NCBI RefSeq assembly: GCF_020329435.1
Contig: NZ_JAGKJK010000022.1
Span: 1 to 64,000, forward strand
DNA from: Bradyrhizobium hereditatis
GTDB lineage: Bacteria > Pseudomonadota > Alphaproteobacteria > Rhizobiales > Xanthobacteraceae
DNA length: 64,000 bases
Direction of reading: 5' to 3'
A program made the position numbers and the translations under genes. Of the stretch, positions 34,278 through 43,654 are shown piece after piece. The notes under the pieces were generated by a model. That model saw only the letters and a program-made list of their open reading frames with translations, was not told where the DNA came from and ran no database searches. Within the stretch, counting starts at the first letter, position 1; each line of letters starts with the position of its first letter.

Positions 34278-35202
34278 AAAGGATATCCGCGATCAGGTTG
34301 AACAGCACCACGAGACAGGCGAAGACGAAGGTCACGGCCATCACGACGGGCGTGTCGTTGGAGAGAATGGAGGAGATCAAGAGCGATCCGATGCCTGGAA
34401 TGCGAAAGATCTGCTCGGTGACGATGGCGCCGCCGAACACCGCGGGCATCTGCAGCGCGATCAGCGTGACGACCGGAATCATGGCATTGCGCATGGCGTG
34501 CTTGACGATCACCTTGGCTTGCCCAAGCCCCTTGGCGCGGGCGGTGGTGACGTAATCGAGCCGGATCACGTCCAGCATCGCCGAGCGCACAAAGCGCGTC
34601 ATCGAGGCCGCCTGGAACAGGCCGAGTACCATCACAGGCATGATGGCCTGCCGGATCTGCTCGAACAGCCAGCGGAAACCGGTGGCCTTGATGTCGCCTG
34701 AATAGACGAAGGGCAGCCAATCCAGCGTCACCGAAAAGATCAGGATGAACAACAGCCCGGTGAAGAACGTCGGCAGCGAGAAGCCGATGAAGGCGAAGGT
34801 GTTGGCGATCTGGTCGAAGATCGAGTAGGGCCTTGTCGCGGCGTATACGCCGACCGGAATGGCAATCAGCAGCGCCAGTATTTGCGCCGAGCCGATCACG
34901 TAGAGCGTGGCCGGCAGGCGCTGCAGAATGAGCGTGTCGACGTCCATCCGGCTGACGAAGGAGAAGCCCCAGTCGCCCTGCGCCATTGCCGCAAGCCAGC
35001 GCAGATAGCGGATATGGATCGGATCATCGAGGCCGAACTTGGCCCGAAGCGCCGCCGCCACTTCGGGCGGCACGTTCGGGTTGGTGGCGAGTTCGCTGAA
35101 GGGATCGCCTGGCGCAAGCGCCAGGACGATGAACAGGACGAGCGAAATGCCGAGCAGGCTCGGGACGGCGATCAGAAGGCGACGCAGGACATACTGACTC
35201 AT
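34243..35202 (-). CDS. dppB: Peptide ABC transporter permease, DppB/OppB type
   Basis: The 319-aa permease begins MSQYVLRRLLIAVPSLLGISLVLFIVL and has the periplasmic insert (PGDPFSELATNPNVPPEV) before four more helices, as in DppB/GsiC. The EAA loop is RAKGLGQAKVIVKHAMRNAM and the last helix is FVFACLVVLFNLIADILYGWLDPRI. It follows the binding-protein gene by 22 bases, so it is in the same operon. Substrate class is probably peptides or similar small oligomers. Confidence 0.92.
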   Translation of the reverse strand: MSQYVLRRLLIAVPSLLGISLVLFIVLALAPGDPFSELATNPNVPPEVAAALRAKFGLDDPIHIRYLRWLAAMAQGDWGFSFVSRMDVDTLILQRLPATLYVIGSAQILALLIAIPVGVYAATRPYSIFDQIANTFAFIGFSLPTFFTGLLFILIFSVTLDWLPFVYSGDIKATGFRWLFEQIRQAIMPVMVLGLFQAASMTRFVRSAMLDVIRLDYVTTARAKGLGQAKVIVKHAMRNAMIPVVTLIALQMPAVFGGAIVTEQIFRIPGIGSLLISSILSNDTPVVMAVTFVFACLVVLFNLIADILYGWLDPRISFR

Positions 35203-35224
35203 GAGGGAATGATCCCGCTCGAGA

Positions 35225-37021
35225 TTATCCCGTCGCCTCCCGGTACCAGTCGAACAGATTGTCGGTCTCGTTGGCCCAGCCGCTGACGACGGGACGCAGC
35301 GTATTGGCGGCCGCTTCCACCTTCAGGCGGTGCATCACCGGGATGAAAACGATTTCCCGCATCATGATGTCGTTGGCCTTGATGTAGAGCGCGGCGCGCT
35401 TGACCAGATCGGTCTCGGCCTCGGCGGCGTCGATCGTCTCGTCATATTCCTTGTTGACCCAGCGCGGGAAGTTCACGCCCTGCCATTTGTTCTCCTTCGT
35501 GGCGACGTTGCGCGAATGATAGCGGCGCATATGCTGCGCCGGGTCCGGCTGGCTCATCGGGATCTGGAACATTTCGAGGTCGGCGTAGAATTTGGCGTAG
35601 GTGTCGGGGTTGGCGACGTCGGAGGAGAAGAACACCGAGGCGACCACCGATTTCAATTCCACATCGATGCCGGCTTTCTGGCAGGCCTGCTTGACGATCG
35701 CCTGCGTCTTCTGGCGCGGGCCGTTGATCGCGGTCTGGTACAGCAGCTTCAGCTTCTTGCCGTCCTTCTCGCGGATGCCGTCCGCACCTAACTTCCAGCC
35801 GGCGTCATCGAGCAGCTTGGCCGCCTTCTCGATGTTGAATTCCCAGGTCGTGTTCTTGGAGACGAATTTCTCTGGGCCGTTGAGGAAATTGGGCGTGACG
35901 CGACCGGCGCGGCCGTAGATGACTTTCTTGACGGCCTCGCGGTCGACCAGCATGGAGAGCGCCTTGCGCACCGCAGGGTCCGAGAACAGCGGATGCTTGG
36001 TTTTCATGGAGGAGCGCTCGCCGTCGACCTCGGTGTTGGGATCGGTGTTGTTGAGCGCGATGAACTCGGTGTCACCACCGACCGCATAGACAGTCTTGCC
36101 CTTGCCGCCCTTTTCGAGGCGCAGCAGAACGTCGTCTTCGACCTGGATGTTCCAGCCGAAATCATATTCACCGGTCTGGATCACGGCGCGCGCGGCCGAT
36201 ACGGCATCGCCGCCGCCCTTCATCTCGATGGTGTCGAAATGCGGGCGGTTCGGCATGTGGTAGTCGGGATTGAGCTCGCCGCGGATCAGATCGCCCGGCT
36301 TGAACTCGATGAACTTATAGGGACCGGTGCCGACGGGGACGAGGTTGTTGGGGGCCTCGCGCGACTTGGCGCCCTTGTAGTCCGCGAACAGGTGTTTCGG
36401 GATGATGCTGCCGGGGGCGCCGACAAAGGCATCGGCCCAGAACGGCGTCGGCTTCTTGAAGAGGATGCGGACGGTGAGATCGTCGACCTTCTCGACGGTG
36501 ATGTCACGGTGAACGCCGATGGTCACGGTGGCGGTGGCGGGATCGCGGGCGTATTCCCAGTTGAACACCACGTCGTCGGCGGTGAACGGCTTGCCGTCGT
36601 GCCATTTGACGCCCGGCTTGAGCTTCCACGTCACCGATTTGCCGTCGGCGGCGAGGCCACCGTTCTGCAGCGAGGGAATTTCGGCGGCCAGAACCAGCTT
36701 CATGTTGCCGTCCGGATCCCAGCAGGCGAGCGGCTCATAGAACAGGCGCGAGCCGTCCTGGTCCTTGGTGCCGGTGGCAAAATGCGGATTGAGCAGAGTG
36801 GGGCCCTGCCACCACAACAGCTTCAGCGCGCCGCCTCCGCCGCGCTTGGTTGGCTTGTAGGGGGACGGGCTCTCGGCCATGGCCACGCCGCCGATGGCGA
36901 GCAACTGCGTGGCCATGGGTGCGGTGAGACCGAAGGCCAGCATGCGCTGAACGAAGCCGCGGCGGTCTATGCGCCCGTCCTTCACCTTGTCAATCATGGT
37001 TCGCAGCTCATGGTCCAGCAT
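35225..37021 (-). CDS. dppA: Peptide ABC transporter substrate-binding protein, DppA-like (SBP family 5)
   Basis: The 598-aa binding protein is exported by a Tat signal (DRRGFVQRMLAFGLTAPMATQLLAIGG...AMA). Family-5 features are WQGPTLLNPHFATGTKDQDGSRLFYEPLACWDPDGN, WKLKPGVKWHDGKPFTADDVVFNWEY, and FSDPAVRKALSMLVDREAV. It is longer than the E. coli protein (~535 aa), mostly through the N-terminal extension before the RR motif. Substrate cannot be told; an AbgB-like M20 amidohydrolase upstream suggests amide-linked compounds (inference). Confidence 0.9.
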   Translation of the reverse strand: MLDHELRTMIDKVKDGRIDRRGFVQRMLAFGLTAPMATQLLAIGGVAMAESPSPYKPTKRGGGGALKLLWWQGPTLLNPHFATGTKDQDGSRLFYEPLACWDPDGNMKLVLAAEIPSLQNGGLAADGKSVTWKLKPGVKWHDGKPFTADDVVFNWEYARDPATATVTIGVHRDITVEKVDDLTVRILFKKPTPFWADAFVGAPGSIIPKHLFADYKGAKSREAPNNLVPVGTGPYKFIEFKPGDLIRGELNPDYHMPNRPHFDTIEMKGGGDAVSAARAVIQTGEYDFGWNIQVEDDVLLRLEKGGKGKTVYAVGGDTEFIALNNTDPNTEVDGERSSMKTKHPLFSDPAVRKALSMLVDREAVKKVIYGRAGRVTPNFLNGPEKFVSKNTTWEFNIEKAAKLLDDAGWKLGADGIREKDGKKLKLLYQTAINGPRQKTQAIVKQACQKAGIDVELKSVVASVFFSSDVANPDTYAKFYADLEMFQIPMSQPDPAQHMRRYHSRNVATKENKWQGVNFPRWVNKEYDETIDAAEAETDLVKRAALYIKANDIMMREIVFIPVMHRLKVEAAANTLRPVVSGWANETDNLFDWYREATG

Positions 37022-37297
37022 CGTTCGTCCCCGTCATGTTCTGGCATGGGTTATGGCGCGCCGCCGGACGGCAGCGCGTGGGTGTTCGCCGGTAAGATGG
37101 CACATCAAATCGTCCCGAGGTCAACGGGTGGCTGTCGACAATCGGCAGGATGGACAGCGCATGTGATTTCCACTTGGGCAGAAACGCGTTCCGACGCTCA
37201 TCGCGTTGGCAATCCGGCGGTCCTGGCACGTCAAAACACGCGGAATCGCGTCCCGCGCTGCAAAAAATTTGTTCGTCGGCCGGTGGACCAGATCAGG

Positions 37298-38716
37298 TCA
37301 GGTCAGGGACATGTCCAGGGGTGGCGCGACGCTGTCCGGCAGAGGGTTGACATAGGGGGTGCGGGCTGTGCGCTTCTTCAGGTCGGCTTTGGCGGCGGCG
37401 ATCAGCTCCGGTTCCGTCAGCGCCCGGACGCCGAGTCCCGCCATGGCCTTGGCGGCCTGCACCATTGCCTTGTGGGCGTGCGGGCTCTTGCCCTGCGCAA
37501 CCACCTGCCAGGTGTGCAGGGGGGTGCCGATCGCAATGGTTGGCGCGTGGACCTGAACGGTCGGCACGACCCAGCTCACGTCGCCAACGTCAGTCGAGCC
37601 GATCAGCGGGTTGCGCTTGGCGTCCAGCGGCACGATGAAATCGGCCAGCGGCCGGTCGGTCGGCTCCATGCCGATCGCATGATAGACGGTGGCGATGTCC
37701 TTCTCGGTCAGCGTGGAGCGGATCTTCTGCGCGAAATCCTTATCGGCCTCGTCGAAATGCGGCGGGCCGAGTTCCTCCATGATGGCATGAAGGGCCTGTT
37801 CGAGCGGCGTGTTGGGCAGCAAGTTGGAGACGGCGGAAATGATCCGCATCTCCACGCTTGTCTCGGTCATCAGCGCCGCTCCTTGCGCGATCTTGTGGAC
37901 ACGCTCCACCAGTTCGTTCATGCCGGGCAGGTCGCGGGCGCGGATCGAATAGCGCACGCGCGCACGGGCCTGCACCACGTTCGGTGCGATGCCGCCGGTG
38001 TCGAGCAGAGCGTAGTGGACGCGGGCGTCGCTCGGCATGTGCTCGCGCATGTAGTTCACGCCGACATTCATCAGTTCGACTGCATCGAGCGCGCTGCGGC
38101 CAAGATGCGGCGAGGCCGCGGCATGCGAGGTGCGCCCGGTGAAGATGAAATCGGCGCGCGTGTTGGCGAGCGAGGGAGTGACGACCACTTCCCAGAAACT
38201 GTGCGGGTGCCAGGTGATGGCGACGTCGGCATCGTCGAAGGCGCCGTCGCGCACCATGAAGGTCTTCGCCGCGCCGCCTTCCTCCGCAGGGCAGCCGTAA
38301 TAGCGGACGCGTCCCGGCACCTTGTGCTCGGCGAGCCAGTCCTTCACGGCGGTGGCCGCGAGCAGCGCGGCCGAGCCGAGCAGGTTATGGCCGCAACCAT
38401 GGCCATGGCCGTCGGCCTCCAGCGGCCGCGGCTCCGCTACATTGGCTTCCTGGCTGAGACCCGGCAGAGCATCATATTCGCCGAGGAAGGCGATGACGGG
38501 CCCGCCTTCGCCCCACTCGCCCATCAAAGCGGTGGGAATGCCAGCGACCTTCTCGGTGACGCGAAATCCCTGATGACGCAGCTCGGCGAGATGTTCGGCA
38601 GCGGAGCGCGTTTCGGTGTAGCAGACTTCGGGCATGGCCCAGACCCGGTCGCTGAGAGCGATGAAGCGCGGCTTGATGGTGTCGACGCCACACCAGATGC
38701 TGCTGCGATTATCCAT
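37298..38716 (-). CDS. M20 family amidohydrolase, AbgB-like
   Basis: The 472-aa enzyme belongs to the M20 aminoacylase/carboxypeptidase group. Metal-binding residues are visible in GHGHGCGHNLLG (His/Asp), CPAEEGGAAKTF (Glu-Glu pair) and ITWHPHSF; the dimerisation-domain block is TGRTSHAAASPHLGRSALDAV, as in p-aminobenzoyl-glutamate hydrolase subunit B. The start at 38716 (MDNRSSIW) is preferred over 38779. It lies upstream of the peptide transporter in the same direction, with a 276-base gap. Release of an amino acid or benzoate-like moiety from an imported amide is the likely role. Confidence 0.87.
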   Translation of the reverse strand: MDNRSSIWCGVDTIKPRFIALSDRVWAMPEVCYTETRSAAEHLAELRHQGFRVTEKVAGIPTALMGEWGEGGPVIAFLGEYDALPGLSQEANVAEPRPLEADGHGHGCGHNLLGSAALLAATAVKDWLAEHKVPGRVRYYGCPAEEGGAAKTFMVRDGAFDDADVAITWHPHSFWEVVVTPSLANTRADFIFTGRTSHAAASPHLGRSALDAVELMNVGVNYMREHMPSDARVHYALLDTGGIAPNVVQARARVRYSIRARDLPGMNELVERVHKIAQGAALMTETSVEMRIISAVSNLLPNTPLEQALHAIMEELGPPHFDEADKDFAQKIRSTLTEKDIATVYHAIGMEPTDRPLADFIVPLDAKRNPLIGSTDVGDVSWVVPTVQVHAPTIAIGTPLHTWQVVAQGKSPHAHKAMVQAAKAMAGLGVRALTEPELIAAAKADLKKRTARTPYVNPLPDSVAPPLDMSLT

Positions 38717-38806
38717 CTTGCGAGTTCCGCTTTTGAAAGGCGATCTGAGGGGCGAATTGTTATCAGCTTCGCCTGACAACGCCCAGCGCCCAGCGGCGAT
38801 CAGCTA

Positions 38807-40054
38807 TCACGGTTTGATACCGTACGGCCTGAACAGCCGGCCTTTCTCCACCGCCAGCACCACCGCAAGTGCGGCCAGCGAGCAGAGCAAAAAGCCGGTC
38901 GCGAACGGCACCAGAGTGCCGTCGAAATCCTGGCCGATGGTGGCACCGATGCCGATGCCGAGCAGCGTGGTGATCGAGCCGTAGAGCGACGCCGCGGTGC
39001 CGGCGATGTGGCCCTGCGGCTCCATGGCGAGCGCGGTGAAGTTTGAGATCATCAGCCCGAAGGCAAACATCAGCGTTACCGACAGCGCAATGAACAACGG
39101 CAAGGGCAGCATCTGCAGTTTTGCCGCCACCAGCATGATTGCGGCGATGACCACATAGGCGATGAGCGCAGCGTGGGAGATCACGCGCATGCCGAGGCGG
39201 CCGACGAGGCGCGAATTGACGAAGCCGGCGATGGCGGTGCCGACTGCGACGCCGGCAAAGGCGAGCGGAAAGTAATGCCCGAGCTGGTAGATGCCAGTGA
39301 ATACCTGCTGCGCGATGAAGACGTAGGCGAACAGCGAGCCCAAGACGGCGCCGGCGACCAGTGCATAGCCCAGCGTCTGGCGGTTGGTGACGGTCTGGCG
39401 GAATGCATCCACCACCTCGCCGACGGCAAGCGATCTGCGGTTGGCAACCGGCAATGTCTCCGGCATGCGCAGCGCGCTCCAGACCAGCGCCACCACGCCA
39501 TAGAGCATCAGCGCAACGAAGATGCCGCGCCATTGCGTCAGCAGCAGCACGGCCTGGCCGAAGGCCGGCGCGACGACGGGCACGGCAATGAATATCATCA
39601 TCGCCAGCGACATCACGCTCGCCATGCGCCGTCCGGCATAACAGTCGCGAACGATCGAGGTCGCGATCACGCGCGTGGCCGACGTGCTGAGGCCTTGCAG
39701 CGCGCGCGCCAGCAGCAGCGTCTCGAACGACGGCGCCGCGATCGCAAGAAGGCTGGCGGCACAATAGACGGCCATGCCGCCGAGCAGGACCGGCCGCCGC
39801 CCGAACCGGTCGGACAATGGGCCGATCACGAACTGGCCGACGCCGAAGCCGACCAGAAAGATCGACAGCACCATCTGCGGCCGGTTGGCTGAGGTGATGT
39901 CGAAGGCGGATGCGATGTTCGGCAGTGCCGGCAGCATCATGTCCATCGCAAGCGGATTGAGCGCCATGATTGACGCAATCACGATTACGAATTCGGGAAA
40001 GCCCATTGGGCGGTGGCCGGAAGCGGCCACGACATCGGCGCTGGTGTCGGACAA
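38807..40054 (-). CDS. Bcr/CflA family multidrug efflux MFS transporter
   Basis: This 415-aa protein has twelve predicted membrane helices of the DHA1 Bcr/CflA group. The motif A GPLSDRFGRRPVLLGG lies between helices 2 and 3, and the N-terminal helix reads LNPLAMDMMLPALPNIA with the charged D of motif D1. RALQGLSTSATRVIATSIVRD is motif B. It exports drug-like compounds such as sulphonamides or chloramphenicol in homologues. Translation starts at TTG 40054 behind AGAGGA. The adjacent hemC-like gene is divergent. Confidence 0.92.
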   Translation of the reverse strand: MSDTSADVVAASGHRPMGFPEFVIVIASIMALNPLAMDMMLPALPNIASAFDITSANRPQMVLSIFLVGFGVGQFVIGPLSDRFGRRPVLLGGMAVYCAASLLAIAAPSFETLLLARALQGLSTSATRVIATSIVRDCYAGRRMASVMSLAMMIFIAVPVVAPAFGQAVLLLTQWRGIFVALMLYGVVALVWSALRMPETLPVANRRSLAVGEVVDAFRQTVTNRQTLGYALVAGAVLGSLFAYVFIAQQVFTGIYQLGHYFPLAFAGVAVGTAIAGFVNSRLVGRLGMRVISHAALIAYVVIAAIMLVAAKLQMLPLPLFIALSVTLMFAFGLMISNFTALAMEPQGHIAGTAASLYGSITTLLGIGIGATIGQDFDGTLVPFATGFLLCSLAALAVVLAVEKGRLFRPYGIKP

Positions 40055-40269
40055 ACTGGAATTCCTCTGGTGACGGGCACTTTAGTGAATTTGCTGCGTC
40101 GCACAATCCGCGTTTTGGGAATGGCTGCCCGTCCACCACGCACCTTGAAGCGGACTCTTCGAGCGGAGGTCAGGTCCTGACGGGGTTATTGGCCAAAGTC
40201 GTTGTTCTGATTGGCGGCTTGTTCTATGCCGAGGCTCCAAACATAGGCGATGTTACTTTCGGAGACCTA

Positions 40270-41271
40270 GTGTCCGGACAAACCGTGAAGATCGGCACGC
40301 GCAAGAGCACGATGGCGCTGGCGCAGACGGAGGGGATCGCGCGGCTGTTGCGCGCGTCCGATCCCACGCTCGATGTCGAGATCGTCAAGTTCGAAACCCG
40401 CGGCGACCAGGACCAGACCAGCAAATTGCTGCGCCATGGCGGCAAGGGCGGCGCCTTCGTCGCTGAAATTCGCGAGGCGATGCGGCGCGGAGAGCTGCAG
40501 GCGGCGATGCATTCGCTGAAGGACGTTCCCGGCAATGAGGAGACCCCTGGCCTCGTCATCGCCGCGACGCTGCCGCGCGACGCCGCCAATGACGCGCTGT
40601 TGCTGCGCCCGGGTCTTTCGCTGGATGCGTTTCGTGCATCGCATGGCAAGAGCTTCAAGATCGGCACCAATGCGGTGCGCCGTGCGGCTTACTTGCGCCG
40701 GCTGTTCCCCGAGGCAACCGTGATCCACTTCCGCGGCGCGGCTGATACGCGCGTCGCAAAGCTCGATCGCGGCGACAAGCAGCGGCTACCCGATGGTGGC
40801 GAGGTCGGCCCGGCGGACGCGCTGGTGATGGCAAGGTCGGGGCTCGAGCGCATCGGCATGGCTTCGCGCATCGTCCACGACTTTTCGGTTCGCGAGATGC
40901 TGCCGGCGGTGGGGCAGGGCATCGTCGCGGTCGAATGCGTCGAGAAGGATTGGGTGACGCGCGGGCGCCTCGCCAGAATCGAGGATGCCTCTTCGCGGCT
41001 CTGCGCCGACGCCGAGCGCGAGGTGCTGTGGGTTTTGAACGGCCATTGCAACTCGCCGATCGCCGGCCACGCCACGCTTGATGGCCGCGACATGACGCTG
41101 ACGGCGTCCGTGCTCGATGAAGCCGGCGACCGCTTCATCGAGGTGTCACGGCAGGGAGCGGCCGACCGCCCGCGCGAACTCGGCCGCGCCGTCGGGCTCG
41201 AGCTGCTCGACAAGGGCGCAGCAGAGATTATTGCGCGCACGCGGCCGGTGGAAGATTCGCTGCTTTCGTGA
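40270..41271 (+). CDS. Porphobilinogen deaminase-like protein (HemC paralogue)
   Basis: The protein resembles HemC along its whole 333 aa: KIGTRKSTMALAQTEGIARLL, catalytic D85 in MHSLKDVP, the Arg loop FRGAADTRVAKLDRG, GQGIVAVE, and the cofactor Cys C260 in GHCNSPIAG. But several fixed residues differ from typical HemC: RIGTRGSPLALWQ becomes KIGTRKSTMALAQ, RGNVxTRL becomes RGAADTRV, and the Cys context GGCQVPIG becomes GHCNSPIA. It is thus a divergent paralogue, perhaps with altered activity. GTG 40270 follows GGAG. A perfect 20-base palindrome lies 36 bases after the stop. No other haem genes are nearby. Confidence 0.85.
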   Translation: MSGQTVKIGTRKSTMALAQTEGIARLLRASDPTLDVEIVKFETRGDQDQTSKLLRHGGKGGAFVAEIREAMRRGELQAAMHSLKDVPGNEETPGLVIAATLPRDAANDALLLRPGLSLDAFRASHGKSFKIGTNAVRRAAYLRRLFPEATVIHFRGAADTRVAKLDRGDKQRLPDGGEVGPADALVMARSGLERIGMASRIVHDFSVREMLPAVGQGIVAVECVEKDWVTRGRLARIEDASSRLCADAEREVLWVLNGHCNSPIAGHATLDGRDMTLTASVLDEAGDRFIEVSRQGAADRPRELGRAVGLELLDKGAAEIIARTRPVEDSLLS

Positions 41272-41307
41272 GAGATGCGTTTCGTTGTAACGAATCCGGG
41301 TAGCAGT

Positions 41308-41327
41308 GGCCCGGCAATTGCCGGGCC
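41308..41327 (+). terminator. Perfect palindrome after the hemC-like gene
   Basis: GGCCCGGCAATTGCCGGGCC is a perfect 20-base self-complementary sequence lying 36 bases after the stop. It lacks a T tract. It may serve as a bidirectional terminator between two convergent genes. Confidence 0.65.
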
Positions 41328-41340
41328 CTATGACGCGCAA

Positions 41341-42363
41341 CTAGCGATCACCAATATCAGGTATCACCTGTTGATCTGGCTTATCGAAGTCAATCATGAT
41401 CCGACCAGGTATATTGTTTATCTCCAAATTCCTGATCAGAAAGGCGCGACTTCCAACGTGGTCACCGTATTCATTCTTTGTGGTCTTCCAATCAGCAAAC
41501 GCGCAGTACTGCGGGATGGAAAGTGTGCACCGATCTAACTGCGGATTTTTTTGGGAGAATCCGAGAGGGTGCCAGTCCACAGACAGGGCTCCGATGTACG
41601 CCTTCGCTGAATAGCCTTCGCCGCAGTGAATTTCACGAGCCAATTCACAATAACGCGGGTAGTTGTCCTTAAAGTTGGCCAATCGATAGGATGGGACACT
41701 GAAGCCCTCCAAGCCCTTCATTTGTGGAGCATTGAGGGCGCCAGTGCCATCTAAGAGCTTCTTATTGAGGTGGGCTTGTATTGCCTTGCGCGTTTCGACT
41801 TCTCGAACCACTTGCAAGAGCCCCCGAGCGTTCGCCGGAAATAGGTTCGTCTTGTCAACTGAGCGTAGAGGAAAAATTATCGCAGATACCCGCTTAGCAT
41901 CTCTGCTCTGACCAGCCTTCGCTAGCGCGTCGACTACTTTATACCCAACCAGTTCATCGTAAGCGGCGACGAATGAGTATAGCTGATCAGAAGGCCCAAG
42001 AGTGGTTAGCCGATTGATCGCGAGTGCTGGGTCTTCACTAGGATTGTAGGAAATCAGCCGAATGACATATTTCACTTCGGTGTTGTCTTCCAAGTTTTTG
42101 ACCACCTGTTCGGCGTCCATTTTCTTTAGCGTGTTCTTTTCCACGCTTACGAGGGCGCCTCTAGTTGGTCCAGCAGCGGCAAAGAGCGCGGCGAAAACGC
42201 TCAACAGAGCAACGTACTTCGTATTCGCCTTCCCCCAAAAGGCCAGAAGGCCAGCCACGACCAAAAGTGAGAAGCCAAAGATCGTCAGCAACGTGCTCTC
42301 AGTTGAGGCTGTAAGAGTTTGAACTAAGTTAGTGATATCGGAAATTTCAGCGTTGATAGCCAT
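41341..42363 (-). CDS. Unknown protein with two N-terminal membrane helices, AT-richer
   Basis: The 340-aa protein starts at 42363 (MAINAEISDITNLVQTLTAS) behind GGGGAG. Two membrane segments lie at residues ~22-42 (LLTIFGFSLLVVAGLLAFWG) and ~48-66 (ALLSVFAALFAAAG), then a large soluble part with helical repeats (EQVVKNLEDNTEV..., IRLISYNPSEDPALAI). Towards the end come several Cys (YCELAREIHCGEGYSAKAY, RCTLSIPQYCAF), which would be paired if periplasmic. No domain is recognised. Base composition is clearly AT-richer than all neighbours, indicating recent acquisition. It is convergent with the hemC-like gene. Confidence 0.7.
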   Translation of the reverse strand: MAINAEISDITNLVQTLTASTESTLLTIFGFSLLVVAGLLAFWGKANTKYVALLSVFAALFAAAGPTRGALVSVEKNTLKKMDAEQVVKNLEDNTEVKYVIRLISYNPSEDPALAINRLTTLGPSDQLYSFVAAYDELVGYKVVDALAKAGQSRDAKRVSAIIFPLRSVDKTNLFPANARGLLQVVREVETRKAIQAHLNKKLLDGTGALNAPQMKGLEGFSVPSYRLANFKDNYPRYCELAREIHCGEGYSAKAYIGALSVDWHPLGFSQKNPQLDRCTLSIPQYCAFADWKTTKNEYGDHVGSRAFLIRNLEINNIPGRIMIDFDKPDQQVIPDIGDR

Positions 42364-42888
42364 GTGAGAACTCCCCAAAAGAAGGTGCAAAGCGAACCCG
42401 CGCACTTTCGCGAGCGACCAGTCCAATCGGGGCGGTATGTATGTGGTGTAAGCCGCTCCCCGCTCTCTGCGGCGAGTTGGCTTGAGTCAGCCCTGCGGAA
42501 GACCAGGAAAGACCGCGAAAGGTGTTGTGTGTATGATTTTCTACTTTGTACCAACAGTTCAAAGGCGTAAGGGCATGAGCTCCTCCCCTTCGTAACCAGT
42601 ACAACTTACCGTTTTAACTGTCGCATACAGCGCGTCCCAGCGCTGTGATCTAGTTCACAGGTCGTCTGCGGTGGTCTCCACGGACCGGCAGTGCCATCAG
42701 CGCGTTCACGCGCATCTTCGATGCGCTATGGCTTGCGGCGTACTGCGCTGCGGATCCGGGGATCATGCTGCGGAAATGGGTCCCGGCTCTGCGACAGCGT
42801 TGCACGCTGCATCGCGTCCGGGACACGGCATAAAATCTTCTTGCGATACTCGAGATCGGCGAGCGGCGACCGGTTCGAGCGCCTGCTA
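42364..42888. other. Non-coding region containing a dispersed repeat
   Basis: No gene is seen. The part next to 42364 is AT-richer and probably belongs with the acquired gene, including its promoter. The right half holds a copy of repeat family B at 42741-42828. Confidence 0.55.
42741..42828. repeat. Dispersed repeat, family B, copy 1
   Basis: It contains CGGATCCGGGGATCATGCTG followed by GGGTCCCGGCTCTGCG and GCATCGCGTCCGGGACACG. The core blocks GGGTCCCGGCTCTGCG and CGCGTCCGGGACACG recur in order at 52668-52719. GGTCCCGG and CCGGGAC are complementary, so each copy can fold into a hairpin. Confidence 0.75.
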
Positions 42889-43365
42889 TCATTGATCCGC
42901 GCGAGCGATCAGCTCGGCGATGCGAGCGTCGGCACGACGGAGCCGCCGACAAAGCTCGCGGTTGATGTTCTGCATCACGATCACGTATGCGTGGACGTCG
43001 GTCTTGTAGAACATGTAGAGATTCTTGGCCGTGAGCTCGTAGAGCACCGTTGCGCTCTCCGCCACGACGGTAGCCGAGCGGTTCTGCATTTCAATCAGCG
43101 TCATTTCGCCGAAGAAATCGCCGGGCTGGAGAACCGATATCCAGATTGAGCGTCCGGTATCGCCGAGTTTGCTGACGACGAGCTTACCCGAGTGAACAAC
43201 GAACATCGAACGGCCCGGCTCTCCTTCGGTGACGATCGTGGCGCCGGCGTCGAAGCGGCGCTCGACCAGCATTGAGACCAACAGATCGAGGCTGGCGTCG
43301 GAGAGGCCACCGAAGAAGGGCGTGGCGAGCAAAAATGCTTTCAGATCGGGCGAGCTGACAGCCAT
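42889..43365 (-). CDS. Stand-alone cyclic-nucleotide-binding domain protein
   Basis: The 158-aa protein is a single CNB (Crp-like) domain: ATPFFGGLSDASLDLLV, EGEPGRSMFVVHSGKL, then the phosphate-binding cassette LQPGDFFGEMTLIEMQNRSATVVAE, where the GE-M-x-L...R-x-A pattern suits a nucleotide phosphate. The normal HTH domain is missing, so it does not bind DNA; the C-terminal helix (INRELCRRLRRADARIAELI) may dimerise. TTG at 43368 precedes the ATG at 43365, which is the likely start. A signalling partner is unknown. Confidence 0.85.
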   Translation of the reverse strand: MAVSSPDLKAFLLATPFFGGLSDASLDLLVSMLVERRFDAGATIVTEGEPGRSMFVVHSGKLVVSKLGDTGRSIWISVLQPGDFFGEMTLIEMQNRSATVVAESATVLYELTAKNLYMFYKTDVHAYVIVMQNINRELCRRLRRADARIAELIARADQ

Positions 43366-43486
43366 CAATCCAATATACTCCCGCTTCCGGCAGCGGCAAG
43401 TTCGGACCTTCCTTTGCGGCCGTGGGTGTGCTGCGAATCTGTCTCCGTTCCGAATGGTATCAGCGCGCGAAGGTCGCCTTTGGATC

Positions 43487-43600
43487 CGTCATTGCGAGCC
43501 ACCCGGTCGGCGCAAAGCGCCGCCGGATGACAGGCTCCGCGAAGCAATCCATCTATTCCCGAGCCGAAATGTGGATTGCTTCGCTGCGCTCGCAATGACG
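43487..43600. repeat. Palindromic intergenic repeat
   Basis: The outer arms CGTCATTGCGAGC (43487-43499) and GCTCGCAATGACG (43588-43600) are perfect complements. Inner arms GCGAAGCAATCCA and TGGATTGCTTCGC are also perfect complements. The whole can form one long hairpin or cruciform. This type of attgcgag repeat is widespread in alphaproteobacterial intergenic DNA. It sits between the CNB gene and the end of the Liv transporter gene. Confidence 0.85.
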
Positions 43601-43654
43601 CGGATAGGCCGCAGTGTACATCACATACGCGGAGGCGCGATGACGCGGTGAGCG

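Noticed and set aside
35993..38776. A 927-codon open frame on the plus strand
   Set aside because: It lies antisense to the binding-protein and M20 amidohydrolase genes, whose motifs are clear. It is an artefact of high GC third positions and contains no domain.
38763..40139. A 458-codon minus-strand frame overlapping the MFS gene
   Set aside because: Same strand but a different frame from the efflux pump; Arg/Ala-rich with no membrane helices, while the MFS frame has twelve.
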